A stretch of DNA of 64,000 nt from Pseudomonas sp. RIT623. GTDB lineage: Bacteria > Pseudomonadota > Gammaproteobacteria > Pseudomonadales > Pseudomonadaceae. Made by a program: the position numbers and the translations under genes. Location of the stretch: the NCBI RefSeq assembly GCF_004519305.1, contig NZ_SOZA01000022.1, positions 20,022-84,021 on the forward strand, read 5' to 3'. How positions within the stretch are numbered: the stretch's first letter is position 1; every line of letters starts with the position of its first letter. A model generated the notes under the pieces. The model had not been told where the DNA came from. It saw only the letters and a list, made by a program, of their open reading frames with translations, and searched no databases. Below, in pieces: positions 55,684 through 63,793 of the stretch.

Positions 55684-56232
55684 TCAGGCGCGCAGCAGCT
55701 CGTCGGTGCTCACCACCTCGGCATAGGCAAACGCCAGCGCCGCCATCGACGCGGCCTGTACATCCGCTGCGGCTACCTGCTTGCCAGCGAAGTCCAAGGC
55801 CAGGGTAGCGCAGGCGTCGTGGGCCACCTTGACGGCGTAACCGAAGTCCGCCGCGGCGCGTACGGCTGCATCGATACACATATGGCTCATGCTGCCAACG
55901 ATGCTCAGGGCGGTAACGCCGTGCTGATCAAGTACCGCCTTCAGCTCGGTGTCGCGAAAGGCGTTCACCTGCTGCTTGAGTACCACCGGCTCACCCGACG
56001 CCGGCGCCACCTTGGGGTGGATCCGCGCCCCCGCCGAACCCGGGGCGAAGAATGGCGCATCGCTGTTGGTGAACTCATGGCGCACATGCACCACCAGATC
56101 GCCCCGTTCACGCGCTGTGGCCAGCAGGCGCGCTGCGTTGTCGGCGGCGGCGTCGGCACCGTCCAGGGTCCATTTGCCGCCGGGGAAGTAGTCGTTCTGG
56201 ATATCGATGATGATCAGGGCCTGCTTGCTCAT
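55684..56232 (-). CDS. Isochorismatase-family cysteine hydrolase
   Basis: The product has 182 residues from the ATG at 56232, directly after GGAGGCACC. Catalytic triad residues are in LIIIDIQNDYFPGG (Asp), PVVLKQQVNAF (Lys) and GSMSHMCIDAAVRA (Cys). The family covers nicotinamidases, isochorismatases and related amidohydrolases; the substrate is not evident. It is divergent from the GlxA-type regulator at 56315, which may control it. Confidence 0.88.
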   Translation of the reverse strand: MSKQALIIIDIQNDYFPGGKWTLDGADAAADNAARLLATARERGDLVVHVRHEFTNSDAPFFAPGSAGARIHPKVAPASGEPVVLKQQVNAFRDTELKAVLDQHGVTALSIVGSMSHMCIDAAVRAAADFGYAVKVAHDACATLALDFAGKQVAAADVQAASMAALAFAYAEVVSTDELLRA

Positions 56233-56314
56233 GGTGCCTCCTGCGGCAGTAGTGATGAACTGCCGATAGTTATAGGCTTGACCGATCTGTTTGAGGATTG
56301 GCGCGAGCGACACA

Positions 56315-57292
56315 ATGACGGCAAAAACTGACAGCCTGGAAATCGGCGTGCTGTGCTACCTCGGCGCGCAAAGTGCGGCCGTGCACGGCATGACCGACCT
56401 GTTCGCGGTGGCCAATCGGGTGGCCGGGCAGTTGGGTGATCACGACCTGCCGGCGCTTCGGGTCAGCCATTGGCAGCTCGATGCCAGTGGGCAGTTGCAA
56501 GTGATCGAGGATACTCACCCTGGCCCTGGGCATGCCCTGCGCGCGCTGATGATCCCGCCGAGCCTGGCGGCCACGCCATCGGCCGAGTTACTGCAGGCCC
56601 ATCGCGCGGCGCTGTGTGCGTTGCATGCCCAGGGCGCGGTGTTGGCCTCGGTGTGCATCGGCGTATTCCTCATCGCCGGCAGCGGCCTGCTCGACGGGCG
56701 CCCGGCATGCACTCACTGGAACTACGCGCAGGCCTTGAGCGAGCGCTTCCCCCGGGTGCGGGTGCAGGGGAGTCAGCCGCTGCTCGATGATGGCGATATC
56801 ATCACCTCAGCCGGGCTGATGGCCTGGACTGATCTGGGCTTGCACCTTATCGAACGTTTCGTCGGCCATGGCCTGGCCCGCGAAACCGCGCGCTACCTGT
56901 CGGTCGAGCCCGCGCCCGCGCCGTTGCCCGGGGCGCTGTTCCAGCCCCGGCTGGAGCATGGCGATGAGGCGGTGCTGAAGGTTCAGCACTGGCTGCAAGG
57001 CGATGAAGCCCGAACTGCCAGCCTGGCGGACATGGCGCATTGCGCGGGCCTGGAGCCTCGCACCTTCCTGCGCCGTTTTCGCGCCGCCACCGGCCTGCGC
57101 CCCACCGAGTATGCCCAGCAAGTCCGGGTGGGGCGCGCTTGCCGCTTGCTGGAGTTCACCCGACGCAGCGTCGAACAGATCGCCTGGGGCGTCGGCTACC
57201 AGGACCCCGGCGCCTTTCGCAAGGTGTTCCAGCGCCTGACCGGGATGACCCCCAGCGACTACCGGCGACGGTTCGCGGTGATCTGCGGCTGA
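56315..57292 (+). CDS. GlxA-type AraC regulator with DJ-1/PfpI domain
   Basis: The product has 325 residues. The N-terminal DJ-1/PfpI domain (1-~175) has LEIGVLCYLGAQSAAVHGMT and the nucleophile-elbow ASVCIGVFLIAGSGLLDGRP. The AraC double HTH follows (MAHCAGLEPRTFLRRFRAAT and IAWGVGYQDPGAFRKVFQRL). Such proteins sense quaternary amines or similar metabolites. It is divergent from the cysteine hydrolase gene, 82 bases apart, and ends three bases from the convergent soxR gene. ATG 56315 is preferred over an upstream TTG; no strong ribosome-binding site. Confidence 0.88.
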   Translation: MTAKTDSLEIGVLCYLGAQSAAVHGMTDLFAVANRVAGQLGDHDLPALRVSHWQLDASGQLQVIEDTHPGPGHALRALMIPPSLAATPSAELLQAHRAALCALHAQGAVLASVCIGVFLIAGSGLLDGRPACTHWNYAQALSERFPRVRVQGSQPLLDDGDIITSAGLMAWTDLGLHLIERFVGHGLARETARYLSVEPAPAPLPGALFQPRLEHGDEAVLKVQHWLQGDEARTASLADMAHCAGLEPRTFLRRFRAATGLRPTEYAQQVRVGRACRLLEFTRRSVEQIAWGVGYQDPGAFRKVFQRLTGMTPSDYRRRFAVICG

Positions 57293-57295
57293 GCC

Positions 57296-57751
57296 TCAGG
57301 CCTGGCTGGGCGGATGCGGCCCTGGGCCTTCGTCGGCCAGGCGGTCATGGTGATTGCGCAGCGGGCACTCTTTCAGCGACATGCAGCCACAGCCAATACA
57401 GCCATCGAGCTGGTCACGCAGCATGAGCATTTCGTCGATGCGCCGGGTCAGGTCCTCGCGCCATTGCGCCGACAGGCGCTGCCAGTCACCGGCGGTGGGG
57501 GTGTGGTCGCAGGGCAGGGTATCCAGGGCCCTGGCGATGTCGCCCAGGGGAATACCCAGGCGCTGGGCCATCTTGATCACCGCCACCCGGCGTAGCACCG
57601 CCCGCGGGTAACGGCGCTGGTTGCCGGCATTGCGGGTACTGTGGATCAGCCCCTTGGTTTCATAGAAGTGCAGGGCGGTCACAGCCACGCCGCTGCGTGC
57701 CGCTAGTTGACCGACGCTGAGCAGGCGGTCCTGGGAGGAAGGCGATTTCAT
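57296..57751 (-). CDS. soxR: Redox-sensitive regulator SoxR
   Basis: The product has 151 residues from the ATG at 57751. The MerR-type HTH (LLSVGQLAARSGVAVTALHF then YETKGLIHSTRNAGNQRRYP) and the [2Fe-2S] cluster motif CIGCGCMSLKEC (Cys-x2-Cys-x-Cys-x5-Cys) are intact. It responds to redox-cycling drugs such as phenazines and viologens. The divergent gene at 57840 is preceded by a SoxR box, so it is the likely target. In non-enteric bacteria SoxR usually controls such genes directly rather than soxS. Confidence 0.96.
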   Translation of the reverse strand: MKSPSSQDRLLSVGQLAARSGVAVTALHFYETKGLIHSTRNAGNQRRYPRAVLRRVAVIKMAQRLGIPLGDIARALDTLPCDHTPTAGDWQRLSAQWREDLTRRIDEMLMLRDQLDGCIGCGCMSLKECPLRNHHDRLADEGPGPHPPSQA

Positions 57752-57765
57752 CGGCAAGAAAATCC

Positions 57766-57796
57766 TTGACCTTGAGTTAACTGGAGGTTTTACCCT
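57766..57796 (+). promoter_or_regulatory. SoxR-type promoter with 19-bp spacer
   Basis: A -35 TTGACC (57766-57771) and -10 TACCCT (57791-57796) are separated by 19 bases, the over-long spacer of MerR-family promoters. Inside it CCTTGAGTTAACTGGAGG (57770-57787) is a dyad centred on GTTAAC and resembles known SoxR boxes. Confidence 0.85.
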
Positions 57797-57839
57797 CCTC
57801 GACCATCTGCTGCAAGTGTCCGAAACGAGGAGATCCGCG

Positions 57840-58220
57840 ATGGCGGCCAACACCCATTCCCTGTGGTTCACCCAGATGATCGAGTACAACGTGCCCGCGC
57901 TGCGCCAGGAGGCGCTGGCCGAGGCCCTGGTCACCCGTAGCGAGCAGTTGGCGCAACGCTGCGCCGGGTTGCTTAACGTCAGTATCCAGGTCAGTGACGA
58001 CGGCCAGCGGGTGCTGCAGCACCTGCAGTGGCAGTCACGCCAGGCCTGGGCGGCGGCAGCGGGCTATTTTGTCGAGGAGCCGTTCCTCGACCTGTTGTGC
58101 CAGTACCAGGCCCGCGGGGTGAACTTCGCCGCCTACCAGACATTGCGCAGCCTGGTGCGCGGCGCGGATGGCGGCTTGCATTGCCAAGTTGGCGTGGCTC
58201 AGGCGTACCAAGGCGCGTAG
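57840..58220 (+). CDS. SoxR-controlled monooxygenase-like protein (ABM family)
   Basis: The product has 126 residues; GAGGAG is eight bases before the ATG. WFTQMIEYNVPALRQEALAE and the overall size and charge fit the antibiotic-biosynthesis-monooxygenase ferredoxin-like fold. Family knowledge: the P. aeruginosa gene divergent from soxR (PA2274) encodes a comparable small monooxygenase activated by SoxR. The role may be to modify redox-active compounds. It overlaps the 3' end of a convergent hydrolase gene by 22 bases. Confidence 0.78.
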   Translation: MAANTHSLWFTQMIEYNVPALRQEALAEALVTRSEQLAQRCAGLLNVSIQVSDDGQRVLQHLQWQSRQAWAAAAGYFVEEPFLDLLCQYQARGVNFAAYQTLRSLVRGADGGLHCQVGVAQAYQGA

Positions 58221-58969
58221 TGCGGGTAGCGGTCGAGGCGCGCGCCGATGACCATCTCGCCGATCCAGGCGGTGAGGATCGCGCTGTAGGCCTTCTGGCT
58301 CTGCTCGCTCGACAGTGCATGGTCGGCGCCATCGACCAGGCGATGAGTCATCGAATGGGCGCTGACGAAGGCCGCGCGGTAGCTCATTAGTGTGCTGTGT
58401 GGCACGTAGTCGTCTTGCTCCGACTCCACCAGCAGCACGTCGCCGCCGAATTCGGCGCATGCCGCCAGGGCGCGGTTGTCGGCCGGGCCCAGGCTGCGCA
58501 GGCGATAAGCGCTCAGGCGTTGGCGGTCGAGGCCCTGCTTGGGCGTGTTCCATTCATCGTCCCAATACAGCGCCGGCACCCGCAGGGCCAGCCACTTCAC
58601 GGCCCTGCGGGTGCTCAGCAGTGTCGCCAGGTAACCGCCGTAGCTGCTGCCGATCACGGCGACGGCGCTGGGGTCTACCGCGGGGTGGCCGACCAGGCGG
58701 TCGTAGGCGGCCAGCAAGTCGTCGAGGTTCTGTTCGCGGGTGACGGTCAGACGCTGGCTTTCGGTTTTTTCGTGACCGCGCAGGTCGAAGGTCATGCACA
58801 CACAACCCAGCCCGGTGATCTGCCGGGCGCGGGCAAGGTCGCGTTGCTGGCTGCCACCCCAGCCATGGACGAAAAGGATGCCCGGCATGCGGCTGCCGGG
58901 GCTGACCAGGGTGCCGGCGATGGTTTCCCCTTCGACGTGCAGTTCCACTGTTTCACTCTCGATGGTCAT
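58199..58969 (-). CDS. Alpha/beta hydrolase (dienelactone/acyl-peptidase type)
   Basis: The product has 256 residues from the ATG at 58969. The oxyanion motif LFVHGWGGSQQRDL, nucleophile elbow AVIGSSYGGYLATL, acid residue in LLVESEQDDYVPHST and catalytic His in LVDGADHALSS are all present. The substrate is unknown. Its start overlaps the last 17 bases of the DUF3182 gene upstream on the same strand, so the two are co-translated. Confidence 0.88.
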   Translation of the reverse strand: MTIESETVELHVEGETIAGTLVSPGSRMPGILFVHGWGGSQQRDLARARQITGLGCVCMTFDLRGHEKTESQRLTVTREQNLDDLLAAYDRLVGHPAVDPSAVAVIGSSYGGYLATLLSTRRAVKWLALRVPALYWDDEWNTPKQGLDRQRLSAYRLRSLGPADNRALAACAEFGGDVLLVESEQDDYVPHSTLMSYRAAFVSAHSMTHRLVDGADHALSSEQSQKAYSAILTAWIGEMVIGARLDRYPHYAPWYA

Positions 58970-60065
58970 GGTCGCGTATCCGTGCATATTTGCTGAGTTG
59001 TCCGAGTTCACTGTCGTGCCCCTGATAGAACAGTGTGGCGTCGGCGGGCAGTCGCGCCCGGCCGAACACCTCGTGGGTCGATGCGCATAGCCGCTGCAGC
59101 GCCGGATCCTCGGCGAAGGCCGTCAATGCCAGGACCTCGGCCGGGCTGGCGCCACCCAGGCGCCAGGATTGTTCGAGCACGCCACTGCGCAGATGGCCGT
59201 GGCTGTCACGGCCGCGGGCGATGTCATAGTTACGGCGTGAAGCGATAAATCCGGGGAAGTAACGTTCGGCGGCTTGTTCGTAGGCCATGGCCTGGGTGAT
59301 GGCCAGGCGTAGGTGATCCGCGAGCGGTAATTGCAGCAATTTCTGGTAGTCGCCACGCACGAACACCAGATCGGAGCCACCGTACACCTCGCTGCCAGCG
59401 TGATCGCGGGTCAGGTGCTGGATGCCGTGGTAGCTGAGGGTCAGCCCTGCCACGCGGACCTGGCCGACGCTGAAGGTCTCGACGTCGTCGAGGTCTTCTT
59501 CCAGGACCAGGCCCCACAGTGCCAACGTCTGTTCGTCCATGCCCTCCAGCAACGGTTCCAGGGCCTGGGCGTCAGCGATGACCTGCTGGCCCCGACCGGC
59601 GCAGGCCAGCACCGGTTTGATGCGTACCGGCCCCTCGCGCAACAGCAACTCGGCCGCCCGGCGGGCGTCGCCCTTGGAAAACACCGTATAGCCACGGAGC
59701 AGGGCATCGCAGGCTTGCTGTGCAAACGCATCGGTCCAGCCGGGCGGAAAGCTGGCGTCGGCAGGCACTGGGTGGGAGATGGCCTTGGTAGCGAGGTGCG
59801 GATGACTGACGGCTCCGCCAAAAAGGTCGTTCTCGTCCTGGATGCCGAGCACCGCCTGACGCGCCGGATCGACCAAGGTTTCGCTCGGCACGTAGTAACA
59901 GCATGCTTCGGCGTCGGGCATAGGCGCTGGCTCGACGCGCTCGATGCCCAACAGGCGTGCCAGGTACTCGGCGATCCTCAGTTGGGTCGCCCGCTCGTGT
60001 CCGGGTATGTGCTCGCGGGTATCGAGCAGTACGACAGCGCTTTTCGGTTCGCGGGAGTGGGGCAT
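58953..60065 (-). CDS. DUF3182 protein, ATP-grasp-like
   Basis: The product has 370 residues. It matches the pseudomonad DUF3182 family: VVLLDTREHIPGHERATQLR, YTVFSKGDARRAAELLLREG, PVRIKPVLACAGRGQQVIAD and WGLVLEEDLDDVETFSVGQV. The lysine- and acid-rich blocks follow the order of ATP-grasp folds, so it may ligate a small amine and acid, but no reaction is known to me. It is paired with the downstream alpha/beta hydrolase. Confidence 0.8.
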   Translation of the reverse strand: MPHSREPKSAVVLLDTREHIPGHERATQLRIAEYLARLLGIERVEPAPMPDAEACCYYVPSETLVDPARQAVLGIQDENDLFGGAVSHPHLATKAISHPVPADASFPPGWTDAFAQQACDALLRGYTVFSKGDARRAAELLLREGPVRIKPVLACAGRGQQVIADAQALEPLLEGMDEQTLALWGLVLEEDLDDVETFSVGQVRVAGLTLSYHGIQHLTRDHAGSEVYGGSDLVFVRGDYQKLLQLPLADHLRLAITQAMAYEQAAERYFPGFIASRRNYDIARGRDSHGHLRSGVLEQSWRLGGASPAEVLALTAFAEDPALQRLCASTHEVFGRARLPADATLFYQGHDSELGQLSKYARIRDHDHRE

Positions 60066-60260
60066 GGCCAGCCTCGCGTTCACAGGGGGTGTAAGGGGTG
60101 TGAAGGCGCGCAGGCTGTTTAGTTCAGGAGGAAGGATCGACGGTCGGCAGGGCACTTGGGGCAATGCATGCCTTGTTACGGTCGTGGTGATTGCGGGCGC
60201 CCGCCAGCTGTTTCATTATCGACGGCCTGGACCCGTCGACACCTATCCGCAGGAGTGCGC

Positions 60261-62063
60261 ATGAACAGTCAGTCCCCGCTTCACGAATCCGTACCAGCGC
60301 GCCTGGCCCGCGTGCGCGAGGCCATGGCCCGGGAGGGCGTTGCTGCCCTGCTGGTGCCCTCGGCCGACCCGCATCTGTCCGAGTACCTGCCTGGCTATTG
60401 GCAGGGGCGGCAATGGTTGTCCGGTTTCGAGGGGTCGGTGGGCACGCTGGTGGTCACGGCTGATTTCGCTGGGCTCTGGGCTGACAGTCGCTATTGGGAG
60501 CAGGCGAACAAGGAGCTGGCCGGCAGTGGCATCGAGCTGATGAAGCTGCGGCCCGGGCAGCCAGGCGCGTTGGAGTGGTTGGGTGCGCAGGTCGACGGTA
60601 CCGTGGTGGTGGATGGTGCGGTCATGGCAGTGGCCGCTGCCCGCCAGTTGAGCGAGCGTCTGCAGGCGCGGGGCGCAAAGCTGCGTACGGATATCGATCT
60701 GCTGGCCGAGGTCTGGAGCGACCGCCCATCGTTGCCGGGCAATCCGGTCTACCAGCACCTGCCACCCCATGCCACGGTCAATCGTGCGCAAAAGCTCGCC
60801 GAGTTGCGGGGCACCCTGCAGGAAAAAGGCGCCGACTGGCATTTCATTGCCACGCTGGACGATATCGCCTGGCTGTTCAACCTGCGTGGCAGCGATGTTT
60901 CCTACAACCCCGTGTTCGTCTCTTTCGCGTTGCTCAGCCAGGACAAGGCGTACCTGTTCGTCGGGCGCGACAAGGTCGATGGGCACCTGCGCCAGGTATT
61001 GGCGGCCGATGGTATCGAGGTTCGTGACTACGTAGCGGTCGGCGAGGCGCTGGCGGCAATCCCGGCCACGGCCAGCCTGCTAGTGGATCCGGCACGGGTC
61101 ACCCGTGGGCTGCTGGACCATCTGCACGAGCAGGTGCGGCTGGTCGAGGGCATCAATCCGACGACCTTGAGCAAGTCGCGCAAGGGGGAAGGGGATCTCG
61201 CCCATATCCGTCAGGCCATGGAGCAGGACGGCGCGGCGCTGTGCGAGTTCTTCGCCTGGTTCGAAGCGCATCAAGGGCAGGGGCGGATCACCGAGCTGAC
61301 CATCGACGAGCAACTGAGCGCGGCGCGAGCGCGTCGCCCTGGCTATGTGTCGCTGAGCTTCTCCACGATTGCCGCCTACAACGCCAATGGCGCGATGCCG
61401 CATTACCGCGCCACGGAAGAATCCCACGCCGTGATCGAGGGCAATGGCCTGTTGCTGATCGATTCAGGTGGCCAATATCTCGGTGGTACCACCGACATTA
61501 CCCGCATGGTGCCGGTCGGCGAGCCGAGCCAGGCGCAAAAGGCTGACTGCTCAAGAGTACTCAAGGGCATGATCGCCTTGTCGCGGGCGCGTTTCCCCCG
61601 GGGCATCCTTTCGCCGCTGCTCGATGCCATTGCTCGAGCGCCGATCTGGGCGGACCGGGTCGACTATGGACACGGCACCGGCCATGGTGTCGGCTACTTC
61701 ATGAATGTGCATGAGGGGCCGCAGGTGATTGCCTACCAGGCCGCTCCAGCGCCGCAGACGGCGATGCAACCGGGGATGATCAGCTCGATCGAGCCGGGCA
61801 CCTACCGGCCGGGGGAGTGGGGCGTGCGCATCGAGAACCTGGTGGTCAATCGCGAGGTGGGTAGCAGCGAGTTTGGTGACTTCCTCGAGTTCGAAACGCT
61901 GACCCTGTGCCCGATCGACACGCGCTGCCTGCTGCTCGAGGCGCTCGGTGGCGAGGACATCGCCTGGTTGAATCGCTATCACCAGAGGGTGCGCGAACGA
62001 CTGGCCCCGTTGTTGACCGGGGACGCGTTGGCATGGTTGGAGCGGCGTACTGCGCCGATCTGA
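60261..62063 (+). CDS. Xaa-Pro aminopeptidase P (M24B family)
   Basis: The product has 600 residues after GGAGTGCGC. Two creatinase-like N-terminal domains (about 1-310) precede the pita-bread domain. Metal ligands: the two Asp in LLIDSGGQYLGGTTDITRMV, the His in GHGTGHGVGYFMNVHEGPQ, and the two Glu in SSIEPGTYRPGEWGVRIEN. It removes an N-terminal residue before proline, and its long form resembles eukaryotic-type aminopeptidase P. An efficient terminator follows at 62084. Confidence 0.94.
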   Translation: MNSQSPLHESVPARLARVREAMAREGVAALLVPSADPHLSEYLPGYWQGRQWLSGFEGSVGTLVVTADFAGLWADSRYWEQANKELAGSGIELMKLRPGQPGALEWLGAQVDGTVVVDGAVMAVAAARQLSERLQARGAKLRTDIDLLAEVWSDRPSLPGNPVYQHLPPHATVNRAQKLAELRGTLQEKGADWHFIATLDDIAWLFNLRGSDVSYNPVFVSFALLSQDKAYLFVGRDKVDGHLRQVLAADGIEVRDYVAVGEALAAIPATASLLVDPARVTRGLLDHLHEQVRLVEGINPTTLSKSRKGEGDLAHIRQAMEQDGAALCEFFAWFEAHQGQGRITELTIDEQLSAARARRPGYVSLSFSTIAAYNANGAMPHYRATEESHAVIEGNGLLLIDSGGQYLGGTTDITRMVPVGEPSQAQKADCSRVLKGMIALSRARFPRGILSPLLDAIARAPIWADRVDYGHGTGHGVGYFMNVHEGPQVIAYQAAPAPQTAMQPGMISSIEPGTYRPGEWGVRIENLVVNREVGSSEFGDFLEFETLTLCPIDTRCLLLEALGGEDIAWLNRYHQRVRERLAPLLTGDALAWLERRTAPI

Positions 62064-62083
62064 AAGAGACCAACCTGAAACTG

Positions 62084-62110
62084 AAAGGGCAGCCCTTGGC
62101 TGCCCTTTTC
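62084..62110. terminator. Bidirectional terminator
   Basis: AAAGGGCAGCC (62084-62094) and GGCTGCCCTTT (62098-62108) form a perfect 11-bp stem with a CTT loop and flanking A/T tracts. It lies between the convergent aminopeptidase and lipoprotein genes and can serve both. Confidence 0.9.
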
Positions 62111-62111
62111 G

Positions 62112-62393
62112 TTATTTGCAGATCACGATCATGCTGCGGCTGGTGTAGCCAGCGGGGTTGATGCCAAAAACATAGTCCCCAGGCTCTTCGTCCGTGTCGC
62201 CTGAGCGGGCGATAACCTTGTAGCCTTTGCTGCTGCAGGAGCTGGCCGCCTTGTTGTAGCACTTCTCCCACGACGAGGAGAGCCCCGAGCAGTTGATATG
62301 CAGGCCTTTTTTCCCCCGCTTCACCTCGGTGTTGGCGGTTGCGGCGCATCCGGCCATGGCCAGAATGGCCAGGATGAGCAAAATACGTTTCAT
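62112..62393 (-). CDS. Small cysteine-rich lipoprotein
   Basis: The product has 93 residues. A lipoprotein signal KRILLILAILAMAGC ends in a consensus lipobox (LAMAGC). The mature part has four further Cys (HINCSGLSSSWEKCYNKAAS, CSSKGYK and a terminal ICK) that could form two disulfides, plus GYVFGINP-like YVFGINPAGYTSRSMIVICK. It resembles the short periplasmic lipoproteins with this Cys spacing in pseudomonads; function unknown. Confidence 0.82.
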   Translation of the reverse strand: MKRILLILAILAMAGCAATANTEVKRGKKGLHINCSGLSSSWEKCYNKAASSCSSKGYKVIARSGDTDEEPGDYVFGINPAGYTSRSMIVICK

Positions 62394-62579
62394 TCCTGTC
62401 CTTATGCGGCCCGACTACTTTACGGGCCAGTCGTCAGCGCTTCGTGTCTTCCTTGATGTTCCCTGGCTTCCCTTTGCCGCCCAGTAGATAGCGTCATGAT
62501 TATGATTTTATGACAGCTTAATCAGCGAAGCTGAGCGGTACAAGGATGAATAACCATTCAAATGAAAATATTTCTCAAT
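62394..62579. other. Intergenic region, AT-rich
   Basis: These 186 bases between the lipoprotein promoter and the rhtA stop include an AT-rich stretch (62494-62575). No gene or clear hairpin is visible. Confidence 0.4.
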
Positions 62580-63467
62580 TCAGTCGGCGGCCACCGGTGG
62601 GTTGCTCTCGCGCTTCATTGACAGGGTCGCCCCTACTGACGCGGTGATAATCGCAAGAATGGCCAGCCACTGCCAGAGCGTGAGCTGCTCACCGAGGAAC
62701 AGCAGCCCGGACAGCGCGCCGAAGGCCGGCTCGATGCTCATAAGGGTGCCGAAGGTGCGGGCAGGCATGCGGGTCAGGGCGACCATTTCCAGGCTGTAGG
62801 GCAGGGCTGTGGAGAGTACCGCCACGGCCAGGGCCACCGGGAGCAGGGCGGGTGTCAGCAGGGCGCTGCCGGCATGGACAATACCGATGGGGGCGACGAA
62901 CAGCGCGGCGATCACCACCCCCAGAGCCGCGGTCTGGATACCGTTTTCGGCTCCGGCGCGTTGCCCATATAGAATGTACAGCGCCCAGCACACGCCGGCC
63001 CCCAGCGCGTAGCCGGCACCAAGCGGGTCGATGCCGCCGCCGGTCTGGCCGACGGGTATCAGCAGCAACAGGCCGATGACGGCCAGGGCGATCCAGACGA
63101 AGTCCAATGCTCGTCGCGAGGCCAGCAACGCCACGGTGAGCGGGCCGGTGAATTCCAGGGCGACGGCGATGCCGAGTGGGACGCTGCGCAAGGACATATA
63201 GAAAAGGAAGTTCATCCCACCCAGGGCCATGCCGTAGATGATCACGCTGCGCAGGGTGCTGGCATCCAGCCGTGCGCGCCAGGGGCGCAGCAACAGCACC
63301 ATGATGATGCTGGCGAAGATCAGGCGCAGGGTGGTGGTGCCTTGTGCGCCGACGATGGGGAACATGCTTTTGGCCAGCGATGCGCCGGACTGGATGGAGG
63401 CCATGGCGATCAGTAGCAGGCCGATGGGGAACAGCGTGGCGACCAGGCTGCGTTGGGGGGTGTTCAT
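62580..63467 (-). CDS. rhtA: Threonine/homoserine exporter RhtA
   Basis: The product has 295 residues, the length of E. coli RhtA, with ten spans. Close matches to RhtA are AMASIQSGASLAKSMFPIVG, LRSVPLGIAVALEFTGPLTV, LGAGVCWALYILYGQRAGAE and LSTALPYSLEMVALTRMPAR. It exports threonine, homoserine and related amino acids. The 19-bp motif 34 bases upstream of its ATG is shared with the other EamA exporter at 54031, so the same regulator may act on both. It is monocistronic. Confidence 0.93.
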   Translation of the reverse strand: MNTPQRSLVATLFPIGLLLIAMASIQSGASLAKSMFPIVGAQGTTTLRLIFASIIMVLLLRPWRARLDASTLRSVIIYGMALGGMNFLFYMSLRSVPLGIAVALEFTGPLTVALLASRRALDFVWIALAVIGLLLLIPVGQTGGGIDPLGAGYALGAGVCWALYILYGQRAGAENGIQTAALGVVIAALFVAPIGIVHAGSALLTPALLPVALAVAVLSTALPYSLEMVALTRMPARTFGTLMSIEPAFGALSGLLFLGEQLTLWQWLAILAIITASVGATLSMKRESNPPVAAD

Positions 63468-63500
63468 GCTTGGGAGGAGTCCGTGGTTGGGCGGGCGAGG

Positions 63501-63519
63501 TGCGCAATATAGTGCGCAA
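63501..63519. promoter_or_regulatory. Candidate operator of rhtA
   Basis: TGCGCAATATAGTGCGCAA consists of two TGCGCA palindromes separated by ATATAG. On the minus strand TATATT inside it could be the rhtA -10. It matches the motif at 55049-55067 at 17 of 19 positions. Confidence 0.6.
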
Positions 63520-63645
63520 TTGGGGGTGGGGATGCAATTGCTATGGCTATATAGATAGTGGTGAGGGGATGTTGGTGTTTGGAGGTGTCTGGCTGGAGGT
63601 TGTGTTTACGGTGAGAGGTGTCCGCCGTTAGGCATTCAGCGCCTG

Positions 63646-63735
63646 GTAGATCGAGCGCCTCGCGGGCGGCGCTCGATCTCATTGGCGCTGCAAGGCTTGT
63701 GGCGGGCCCCTGGCGGCCCTGACGCGGTCTTTTCG
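63646..63735. repeat. Degraded copy of the 9062-9336 repeat family
   Basis: GCGGGCGGCGCTCGATCTCA (63661-63680) matches the left arm at 9092-9111, and the sequence following (GGCGCTGCAA, then a GGCGGCC-GACGCGGTC block) parallels the bases after that arm. It is a single half-unit lying just upstream of the rRNA promoter zone. Confidence 0.65.
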
Positions 63736-63765
63736 CTAAATATTTCATTTTCTTGAAATTAAAGG

Positions 63766-63793
63766 TTGACGCATTTCCAGATCCCCTTATAAT
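63766..63793 (+). promoter_or_regulatory. rRNA operon promoter, upstream copy
   Basis: TTGACG (-35, 63766-63771) and a perfect TATAAT (-10, 63788-63793) are 16 bases apart, followed by a GC-rich discriminator (GCGCCCC). An AT-rich stretch (about 63736-63762) forms an UP-element-like region. Confidence 0.85.
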
